From contig NW_003141807.1 in NCBI RefSeq assembly GCF_000003605.2, forward strand, positions 24,654 to 80,424: a DNA stretch of 55,771 nt, read 5' to 3'. Origin of the DNA: Saccoglossus kowalevskii (lineage: Eukaryota > Hemichordata > Enteropneusta > Harrimaniidae). The position numbers were made by a program, and so were the translations under genes. Shown here in pieces: positions 12,001 to 24,000 of this stretch. The notes beneath the pieces were generated by a model. It was not told where the DNA came from and did no database searches. It worked only from the letters and a program-made list of their open reading frames with translations. Numbering within the stretch: position 1 is the first letter of the stretch; every line of letters begins with the position of its first letter.

Positions 12001-15000
12001 ACCAACTTTACTCCTTGCTTTCTTTTTAAAACCTAATCTTTCATTTGTAATCTGACAGAAGTTAAAAAAAAAACATAAAATACAAAAAGTTTTAAAAAAA
12101 ACATTCTTATTATACTTGTACAGTATTTTAACCACAGCTTCTCATTTAAAAGATGGAGTTTCCAGAAAAAATAGTTTCTAAGAGTGTATCACCAGAAGTG
12201 CGAAAAGTGTTTAAAATATAATCTTGCTTTACTGGGTTAATGACCATATTCCACTAACCATTCACCAGACTGGTGAATTACATTCGGATTTGGTTGAACA
12301 TTCACATCATTTTTGCAATGATACCCAAATAAAGATATTGTTAATTGCTTTAATTTTCATAGAAGACAAATTTTATCACAAAACTGAGATGAATTTTTGT
12401 AACAATTTTGTAGAAAATGTCACTTGGGTTCAGGTTCTTTTTAACACAGTGACTTCCATAAAATAAATTCAGCAAAATTTAATTGCCATGGCAACACATA
12501 TATCTATATATCACATATATATATCACATATATTAAGCTACATTTTGTGTTCATTCTATATTCTGTATTCACCATTGGCTGCAAATTGTCTTTATTGTTT
12601 TTGATTTGTTTTATCTTTCTTGAAAAGTTTTTATTTTTTGTTTTCCTTTTTAGATTGTAGTTTTTTAATTTCTTTCTGTAAGACCCTTTTTATCCTTTCC
12701 TAAGGATTTTATGCGTCTAATAAAAAAATAAATAAATATAAGGCGGGAATACAACACTGCAAACTTGAGTGAGAGTACTGAAATATCAGAAAGATGCACT
12801 GCAAACCATGTGGTACATTTGTATGAATATCCCCGTCACCTGGCAGGTATGATAGGTTTTCATAGGAACCAGTTTAATGTATTTTATTTGAAATCTTAAC
12901 TTACATGCAATAATTTTCAACTGACCTGAATTGATCTGACCTTTGACTTCTCCAATTTTGTTTAATTTTCATGATTGCCAGTCAGGAGGCAATATGACTG
13001 ATGCAAGTNNNNNNNNNNNNNNNNNNNNNNNNNNNNNNNNNNNNNNNNNNNNNNNNNNAATTTTGTTTATTTTCATGATGCCAGTCAGGAGGCAATATGA
13101 CTGATTGCAAGTAATATCGTGGTCGGGAATCAAAACTATTAATTTTTGTTTAGTATTTTTTTTTTACATTAATTTAACCGATATGTACTGCATATCAAGA
13201 GTTAAATCTTTCCAACATTTTGGTGCAAAATTTGTTGAAAAATATTAAAATATGAGTTAGGCATTCAAAGGATAATTTGATACTACAAATCTAAACTTAA
13301 ATCGAGGAATCTCCCTTCACACACAAGTTTGACGTTGATTAATACCTTGACTTCCCCACCACCAGGGCAGTAATCCAGATTCTCCAAAGAACCAATCTTA
13401 CTTGCGGCTTTCTGCTTAAAACCTAATTTTTCGTTTACTACCTGTGAACAATTTGTAAATAAACAACAAAATAAATAAATACTCAAATGTAAAAATAGAA
13501 GATTCTAAACACCACACATCTTATACTTTGAGAATTAGAATTGAGTTACACAGGGAGCTGAGGTGAAACAATTTCCAAGTGTCCATAAGAGATATTACAA
13601 CAGATTGAATTGAGTCAACCAAAAAGAATAGATTAAAATCACACGCAATTGGCATAATACACAAAGGATAAGATAAACAACCAATAAGAATCACTCTTAT
13701 TTAAAAAAAAAAACGTCACACGGCGAAGGGAACAAGGTTCTAAAAAGTGTACCTTAATGTTGCCATGCCTAGGCGTGTAATCTATGTTGTCACGGGAACC
13801 AACTTTACTTGATGCTTTGTTTCTAAAGTCTAATCTTTTTAATTCTATCTGTGTTTTATAGTTTTAAGATGAGTAAAAATAAAAATAAAAAAAAGTGTTA
13901 TTATCCAAACTGACTCTTTCAGCACCTGAACTAAAATTAGCGTATTCAGAGTCTTGAATGATAGCAAGTCTTCAGAGTTATTGATAGCAAGTCTTCAGAG
14001 TTATTGATAGCAAGTCTTCAGAGTTATTGATAGCAAGTCTTCAGAGTTATTGATAGAAAGTCTTCAGAGTTATTGATAGCAAGTCTTCAGAGTTATTGAT
14101 AGCAAGTCTTCAGAGTTATTGATAGCAAGTCTTCAGAGTTATTGATAGCAAGTCTTCAGAGTTATTGATAGCAAGTCTTCAGAGTTATTGATAGCAAGTC
14201 TTTACAGTTAGTGATAGCAAGTCTTCAGAGTTATTGATAGCAAGTCTTCAGAGTTATTGATAGCAAGTCTTCAGAGTTATTGATAGCAAGTCTTCAGAGT
14301 TATTGATAGCAAGTCTTCAGAGTTATTGATAGCAAGTCTTCAGAGTTATTGATAGCAAGTCTTCAGAGTTATTGATAGCAAGTCTTCAGAGTTATTGATA
14401 GCAAGTCTTCAGAGTTATTGATAGCAAGTCTTTACAGTTATTGATAGCAAGTCTTCAGAGTTATTGATAGCAAGTCTTCAGAGTTATTGATAGCAAGTCT
14501 TCAGAGTTATTGATAGCAAGTCTTCAGAGTTATTGATAGCAAGCCTTCAGAGTTATTGATAGCAAATCACACAAACTTTAATAGAGAAAGACAAATTTGA
14601 AGTCTTTTTAAAAGACCCCCCCCCATTGACAAGTTGGTTTTCATTCATAGTAGATATAAATGTAAACCATTTATTTTTTGCTAGAAATGGTAGCTATTAT
14701 CATACTTTGAGTGTGTTGCCAGGACAACACTTTTATATGTCACTGTGACACCTGTCTTAAAGACACCAGTGAAATCCTCACAGCTACAATACTCTTTTGT
14801 TTTGTCAATAGTGCCCTCTACTGTAAAATACTTTATTTTAGCTGGAATTAATTTTCACTGAAAAGACTGTTTGAGTGTTTTGTATGGAATTTATTTTCAC
14901 TGATTTTTGATGAGTTGAATGTGAAATATAGGAAAAAAAGTATATTCCCTGGATTTCATTTTCACTGAATCATTCCTTCAGTGAAAATTAATTCCAAGCG

Positions 15001-18000
15001 AAAATAAATTATTTTACGGTATTTGATGCAGTGAAAATCCTGGCAATTGTGGGCGTTCTTTTACAAAGCAAGCTGAGATCAGATATGTTAACAAATAAAT
15101 ATATTGAGTTACAAAGAACAGAATATGAGACTGGCAACCTGAAGAAGAAATTAATAAACACAGACGCACACTATGTACTCGTATTCTCATGTACCTTAAC
15201 CGTCCCTCCTCCAGGCTGATACGTCAGGTTTTCGAGTGAACCCACCCTGCTGGAGGCTTTTAACTTAAAATTGGATGGAAAGGTTTCAATCTAGATGGAT
15301 GATTTAATAATAATAATGAGAAAACAAAATGATGATGATGATAAATCAACTATACTTTAAATCACTAAAAGGTGGACCATGATACTCTAGGTGGTGCTTG
15401 AATGTGTAATTTAAACCCCCCCCCTCCCAGTTTCTAAATGTCCACCCCTAATGTAACAAAAAAACTCTCAATTACAAAAATAAAAGCATCTATTTGTCAA
15501 ACCAGAGAGCCTTTATATGTAAGATCTAAAAACAAATATTTTTAATGCACAAACTGTTAATTAAAAATTGATTTTTGTTGGTAACAATTTTTACTGCGTT
15601 ACTTGAACACTGGTATTGAATGTTTAAAGGGCGGTAGTCGTCGCGCTGCACATGTGCGACATTTGTGTTCATAAACATTGATTTTCCCACAATCCAATGC
15701 GCCATTCTAATGGAAGGTTTGACCTGGGCGCGACTTTCACTAATTACCTCCGGTGACTCCTTCGATAACAATCACCTAAAATACCTAGTTAAAACTTGGT
15801 AACGTCTCAGTTTGTACTCGTTGATCTGCGCAACAGTCAAAGTCGGTGTCTTTGTTTATATGAGAGCCATATATCTCGCTCATGCGTGGCGAGACGACTA
15901 TCGCCCTTTAAATGGTCTTATTATTTTTTGGGGCCGAGCTATGTCACAGAACATTCTACGTTGCTAAGACGCGCACCACTGTACCATGCATTTCCATGGG
16001 TTCGGTGGGAGCTGCTTTGGAATGACAGTCAAAGAACCTGTGAAAAAGCTTAAGTCAAGAAAACAGCACAAATGTAACCATGAGGTACATGTAATCTTGA
16101 ACAACCAAATTTATGTAATATGTTTCACATGTAGGGGTAATCTTGTTACACTGTTCAGGAGAGTCACAACAACTATCCCAAAGTACTGTTTGCTCAGAGT
16201 TTACTGCCTTTGTTTTCACCCGGTGATGGTTGTCAGGTGATGAAAATTCCGATGTCCACCCCCCAGAAAAGTAGATGGACAAATATTTGTTGACATTCTT
16301 TAATTTTATAATGATGATTCATGAAACAAAGTTATTCGATTGTGTGCACTAGTTGTACACTGAATTTATTTCACTGAGATTTCACAATGCTAAGTCCAAT
16401 AAATGATATTGTTTGATTTTCAAAAAAGTATATGAAAAAAAAATAAAAAATTGGAATTTTGCAGCTTTTAATTTGAAAAAGAATGTAAACAATATACTCC
16501 TTGTAAAAATAATAAAAAAATAAATTATTACAATTATTTGTAAGAAAACCTGTAAGAAAAATGTTATGCTCAAATTTTAGACACTTTTTTGTATCAATTA
16601 AATAGAAATAAACTTTGTTTTTTGAGACGAATTGTTTTGTATTTTTGTCGTCTTTCACAAATAAAACCCTCATAATTTGTTTTCCCCAATTTTCTCAAGA
16701 CCTGTATCAAATAGCAAATTGTGTTCGTTTTGGTCCAAAATTATCAAAAATAATATGTCAGATAAATACATAAAATGAGTAAAATTTTAGCAGGAAAGAC
16801 TCTGGAGCACAAAGAGTAATTTGTATAATACCGTTTTTGAAAAATGGTCGGGTTTTTAAAATACAAAATAACGATAAATTTTTGACCAGTCGAATTTTTT
16901 AGAGTGAAAAATGAACAAATATAAAAGTTGGATTATATACAGGTGCAGAAATAGTTATAGAAAGTCATGTCTTTAAACAAATTGTTTGAGTAAAAATAAG
17001 TGATCAATTTCTGGTGAGGTCAACATTTTTGAGGTCAATAAATTACAAAAATTTGCCAAATAATTATTTAGGTGGTTGAATTTTTAGAGTGGGAGAAATT
17101 TGAGAGTTTTTACGGTAATCTGTGCTACATTAGTCTTTGTTTTACCGAATAAATACATATTGGCTTAAATCACGGTTACTAGTAACCATGGTTACATGCT
17201 TTGCTTGTGCCTTTTTTTTAGTACCGAGATTTACTATTACATGGATTAAAAAATTGTCAAAAAAGGCAGCTTTCCTCGGTTAAAAATAAGCACTACAGGG
17301 TGATAATAATATGCAATGATATTTACCTTGACTTTGCCACCACCTGCTTTATGTTGTAAATTGTCCTTCGAACCAACCCGACTTTGTACTTTAATATCCA
17401 ATTTCTCATTCACTATTTTGACATTTCCACCCCCTGAAAACAGAATTTTTAGCATATATTTTAATTTTAGCATATGTTATAATTAGTATGTAATTTATTA
17501 AAGTGCAAAATATTCGTTGGTGTGAGACATAGTTTGTTTCTACCCTCTAAGCCTCATTCTGAAAACAAGTTCACGTGTCAAGTTCAAAGTTCATGTCTTG
17601 TCTTCAGTCATTGTTATATACAAAGTATTTAATATGATACCTGCTTTGTGCGTAGCATTCGCCATTGAACCACATCTAGCGGAGACCTTAGAATAATCTT
17701 TTTTTTCCTCAAAAATTTTCACCTGAAACAAAAGAAATGAAAATGTTTTATTTATTTTATTCTAAAAAATGTGGTATTAAATTTGTGGATGGATTAAGTT
17801 TGTTTGTCTGTGACTAAATGTTTTTCACAAAGAAACTTTTTGAATGTATTGTTAAACTGAAATCTACGCAATGAGCCTGCAGGTGAACGTTGAATGAAAT
17901 ATTCTGGCAATGTTTGCTGTACTCCTAATACATTTCATTTATACAATTTAGTAACCTTTTCACCACCAGACTTCCTTGCCAACATTTTTCTGCACTTTTT

Positions 18001-21000
18001 TCTTATATATTTCTGGAAATGAACCTTAATTTTGGAGCCAACATACAAAATTTGAGTCAATTTTCAGTTTTTACTCAAAAAATTTGGCTATTTTTGTCCC
18101 AATCTTCTGAAGGAAACTGCAGACTATAAACGGGACTATTTTGTAAAATTGTGATGAAAAGAGAGAACTGGTGGTAAAAAGGTAAAGTGGTTGTTGTCTG
18201 GAAAATAGTCCGTACATTTTTTAAACACGTATAGTTTTAAATCTCTTTAAATCGCTGTATAACATATTACAAATTGAAACATATATTGAAATAGATTAAT
18301 TCAGTTTTTTGAGATTATTTACTAGGTTTTCAAATTCACATATTTTACAGCAATGTCTGCTATATTGTAATTGTCCCTATCGTTATGGATTTAATTAAGC
18401 AGATTTTACTCAAAACTCAGTGAATAATTATTTTTTTCAGTAATACTCAATACGTAAGCAATGAGTATGAGTCGAACTTTTTTTATTGATTTCAACAAAA
18501 GTTAATTACTATAGAGGGGAACTATTACCTGGGGGAAATTTTCGCAGAGATATTCACTAGGTTTTAAATTCACTGGTATGTGAAGAAAAAGCTGTGAAAT
18601 ACTTCATTCTAGCTGGTATTAATTTTTGCTGAAAAGAGTTTTGGAGTGTTTTGTATGGAATTTATTTTCACTGATTTTTGACGAGTTGAATGTAAAATAT
18701 AAGAAAAAAGGTATATTTGCTGGATTTTATTTTCACTGAATCATTCCTTCAGCAAAAATTATTTCCAAGCGAAAATAAAGTATTCACTGGGTTTTAATTT
18801 AGTGCACATTTAGCGTACAGCAGAAATAAAATGCAGTGAATAATGCAGCCCTATATAGTATACTTCAGTCAGTTCTGATATAAGATTAGTACACAAATCA
18901 AATTCTAAAAATAAACTAAGAACCTACAAACTTTTTAAAACCAAAATAGAACAAGAAAACTACTTAACAATTATGAAAAACAGTGAACTTCGCAAATCCT
19001 TAACAAAATTTAGACTTGGCAACCACTGTCTGAAAATTGAAACAGGCCGGCATACAGGATTGGATTTTAAAGACAGAGTCTGCAATATGTGCGACAATGA
19101 CCATGTTGAAGATGAACAACATTTTGTCACAAATTGTCCTCATTACAATGAAATAAGATTAAAACTTTACATTGTAGCTAATAAATGTATACCAAATTTT
19201 GACAAATTTAGTAATGAAAATACATTCATATCATTACTAAGTGACGAGAAAATGTCTATTCCTTTAGCGCAATATTTAAAAAAAACTGTTTTAATACAAG
19301 ACAGCAGCACCTACATAAACTAAGCCAGTAATACATTCCTTGTATTCAAATTATTATCTTTTTTTTTTATGCCTTTTTGTTCCCTTACTCTTTATGTGGT
19401 TATTTTTCTTTTACTAATATCTGATTTGTAACCCTTTTCATCCCCTCCGGGGGATGTTGTGTGTTAATAAATAAATAAATAAATAAAACACATACCTTAC
19501 CACCACCAGGTGTGTGTTTTAAATAATCTGTTGATCCAATCTTAGACTTGACGTTTTTGATATCTGGGGTCTTTGCTGATCTATCAAATCCTAAACTGTT
19601 CCTCTTCTCCGAACCTTCTGAAGAAGCTGGAAAACAAAATGACCAAATATTAAGTAAACCGACAACGTAGTGACTTTAAATTGTATCCTCCTGGAAACCA
19701 CGCTGACTCCAAAATTCATTGAGTACACATAACCAGACGTAACCATGGCAATAATAATCCATCAACAATAGACAGCAGAATTTCCTGAATTCACTAAAAG
19801 TTTTTGCATCAGAATGAGAAGTATACTTATAGCCTAGCAACCAATATGCATCACGGTTACCACGCACTCACCATAATTTTTTGACCTGGGCATACTCTGG
19901 ACATGTTCAGGCGGTTGTCACCACTCGCTGCCTGTAAACATATCTCAGCGTTACCTGACTCAGATTAGCTATGTTCACAATGGATTACCTGTTTTGTTCT
20001 CAGGTTTTTTATTTCAGGTTTGCACGTGTAAAAAGGTTGTTTGATCAATACTCTCATTTGCATATCAGAGAAGGTAACCTACTCACTGTATCTGTTTACT
20101 CTGGGTTTGCTAGAATACTTATTTAAAAGTATCAATTTTGACTTTTCAAGACAACAATCTGCTATTTTTATTCTCAATTCAGGCATGACGTTCTACACTT
20201 GCTTGCAGCTTTTATCTTGTTTTAGAGTCTCTTTCACTTAAAAGTTGCTTTCTATAGAGATTAATTTTAAAGTTCTATTATGAAGCACAACCGCACATGT
20301 TGAGAAGTCACTGAAAAAAAATACTATCGGTAGTACAATGTATACTTCTTGACTTTTCAGATTTACAATAAAATCCGTCTACTTTAAAAAACTTTATTTT
20401 AGCTGGAATTAATTTTCACTGAAAAGACTTTTTGGGTGTTTTGTATGGAATTTATTTTCACTGATTTTTGACAAGTTAAATGTAAAATATAGGGAAAAAA
20501 CGGAACCGGTATATTCGCTGGATTTTATTTTCACTGAATCATTCCTTCAGCGAAATTGGAGAAAATAAATTCCAAGCAAAAATAAAGTATTTTACAGTAT
20601 TAGAACAGGAATCAGTGTCATTGTGTTTCCAGAGTGAGATGTTAATTCCAAGCAAAAATGCTAAAATCCTGCATTTATTCACCCAAGTAATGTTCTTCAT
20701 TGAAACTAATAAATTTCACTTGATAATGGTTACTTTGAACACGAAGACTAAATACAAAATTAAATTCAAATACATAAAAAAAAAAAAACTAATTCAAGCT
20801 CACGAAAATAGCTCAAATTAGTTCGAAAATAGTTAAAGAGTAGAACACCTCTATAAAAAATGAAATCCTGCCGCGGAGAGAAAACCAAATACAGTAATGG
20901 TGGCTTACATGTGTTAGTATTGATTTATCATACTGGACAGTTGTTTTGAACGTGAGATAATTCTATGAGTTGGCGGGGATGATTCCCGAAACCACGGTTA

Positions 21001-24000
21001 CACGGTCATATCCAACTTTGAAGTTTTGAACTAATTTTTGAATCTACAGTAAACTGTCGTTAATAATAGGATTTTAATTGTTCTCTGCATAAATTGATAT
21101 TTTTGTTCTTGTTTGGATCATCAATATTATGATCTATGCATAATGGTAATTATATGTGGACTGATATTGTTGTGGACCACACAATTGGAAATATATGAGT
21201 CATACAAGTCTTTAGGCAAAAAGTAAATGACCATCTGAGCCGCTGTTGAATGTCATACAATTCACTAAAAATGAAAGCATTTACAACTATCGCTAACTCT
21301 CTGTTACTGAACAATAATTTATCTGTTGTCACATTTGTCAATAAGTAGATTATTGAAATACTGATATTTTTAGGAAAGAATAAATCGTAAACTTTCCACA
21401 TATATTTTAAAATTTTGTTGCTCATCTCTGCTTGTTTTCACAATATTTTCTAAATAAGTAACTTAGATATTTCAAAATATAATATCTGCCACATGCGCAT
21501 CATATCTGCCATTATTATACATCTGTCACCATAACGCCATAAGTTAAAGTGTCCCGTAATTTTGCGGTATTGCACTGGGTATTTGCATCCTACCATATTA
21601 GGAAATGTGCATAAGTGTCCACTAATAATAAAAACAAACATGGTCCCCAGGGTTTGACCGAACCCAACACAAAGAAGTTCGTTAAATCTGTTCCATACAT
21701 ATTGGATTTCGGCATTCACATGATGTATCCCTTGGACAAAAAGATGTATAAAAATAAGGTTATTACGAAGATACCTCAATATATGCACTCAGATAGTACG
21801 CTGTTGGATCGACCTCCGCTGCGTGTTGGTCGATACTCCAGCTGTACTGTCTTCATGCATACCTTGTGGTATTCTCATAATAATCTCATATTATAAACAC
21901 CGGTACATGTGTCTTTCACTGTAATAATTGAAACAGTCATATTTGATAAAAAAAATGAAAAACCAATCATCATGTTACCATTTTTCCAGTTTAAGACCAA
22001 GTGAAGGAAAAACCAATTTGCATAGTAGTTTTACTTCACTTTCCCCAGAGTTTCCAATAGTCACCCCTATCACATAATAATAATTATAATTATAATTACT
22101 TGACTCCTTCCTTTGTGTTGCACTGGCTGCTCTTCTAGGAGACGAACTGCCAGCATTGATGGGTTTTCTTGTCTGTGCACTCATAGCTCGTTTTGGTGAT
22201 GCCACGGCACTTGTCAGAGTCACACTGGCTGGCCTTCTTGGACTGCTAGTTTGTCTTGGTGTTGATTGTTTTGAGGTAGTGTTCTCTCGCGGTGTTGCAC
22301 TGACCGGACGGCGTGGAGTTGATGCTGCACTTGTCGGTCTTGATCCACTGCCTGTATCCGTTCGAGGTTTGACATTTGTGATTTTGACTTTTTGATCAAA
22401 TATTTTAATGTTCCCACCACCTGGTTTATGTCCTTCTTTCTTGGCTTCAATTCTACTTGTCACTTTTTTAACATCAATCTATGAAAAAAAGATAAAAAAT
22501 ATAAAATACTAAACTATAATATATAATTTCTTTGCCAAACTGTTGATACATAGCATTTTTTGATGTAAAAGTTAATGAAACATCTCTGCATCAAACATAT
22601 TAAAAACATGCTTTGTGAGGTAGGCTCCAAAGAAAACATAATTATCAGTCAATTTGTCTTCCAAAATCAATACAGGTGCTCATTTTATTATTTTTTGAAA
22701 TATAATTGACTTAAAAATTGTGCTTTTATTAAAATTAAATAGAATTATTAAAAATTGTGCTTTATTAAAATTAAATAGGATTATTAAAAATTGTGCTTCA
22801 TTAAAATTAAATAGGATTATTAAAAATTTTGCTTCATTAAAATTAAATAGGATTATTAAAAATTGTGCTTCATTAAAATTATAAGTTATGCACACAATAA
22901 TATAAAAACTTAGTTATAGCGCCCTCTATCACAATCAGTGGAAATTGATAAAAGTTCTTTTTACAGCCTATTAAGATATCGGCTTTTCACTTCAAAATTT
23001 TGTTTTATTGATATTTTCAAATATTTTAGGTCTATTTATATTTTAATTTAATATAATTTTAAGAAGCTTTGAATCAAATTGAAAATTGTCTCATTTTCTT
23101 TTTACCAATGCATTGTATTGTATCTCTTTTTTTTCATTGGTTTATTATGATAAAAGTTGGTGACTTGGAAAAGTTGTACATTCGGATAAGAATCCTATTG
23201 TTAAAAAGATTTCCAAATTTCACATTTAATTCAGTGAAATTCCACTGTCATTATGTTTTTTTTACCAAAACGTCAGAAACATTGAATTTAAACCCTGAAA
23301 ATATATATTGCATGATTATTTATATAAACGCCAATACAATGGTGATTTCCACAAAACCATTATATGAAGTTGATTTAAATGATAATGTCCTTACATTTCA
23401 ACATTTGCAATTTTATATGAATTCGCTAACAACTTACGTGAATATTATGTTTTCACTTCCAAAGTTAATTGTAATTTTATACAATAAAAATGTGTTTCAC
23501 GGTGATAAAGGCAGATGGGGAAGTATTAACGATGTGTACAGTTGTACTCATTATGTAAAGCCTGGGTCCATTATCACATTAACAAAGGTAAAGACAGTGA
23601 AATTAGTCCTGTATCTACCACATTGAAATTAACCCTGTATCTACCACATTGAAATTAACCCTGTATCTACCACTTCATTAATGAGTAACTCACACTGTAG
23701 ATAGTTGTCATCGGTATGCACAGCAATTCCTAATACAAATTTTGCTATTCCATAATTTTCCTGAATGCCTTCAATGCTACATTATTTTGAGAGTATTCCT
23801 AATACTTGAAATTTGAACTCTCACAATATTAATGTAGAAACCAAAAATGAACATTTAACTGGGGTCCTAGGGAGTTGTACTGAAATATTTCGCTGGGTTC
23901 TAGGGAGTTACATCTGGGGTAATTATGACATGAAGTCTCAGTTACTTTTGCAAAATTTGTTCCAGTGAACACTCATAAAGAATCCTGAAGTAAAAATTGA

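Larger units (their letters stand above)
19627..22099 (-). other. Intron 3 of the tau-family gene
   Basis: It contains one MITE-A copy (20380-20600) and one copy of the long dispersed repeat (21480-21893). The minus-strand start of the intron is an AATTAT microsatellite. Nothing else is recognisable. Confidence 0.5.

Noticed and set aside
16020-16075. Possible second fossil repeat exon (CAAAGAACCTGTG... on plus strand)
   Set aside because: Only one short block resembles an exon, and the Gly-rich turn equivalent is in the wrong sense. Not distinguishable from chance.
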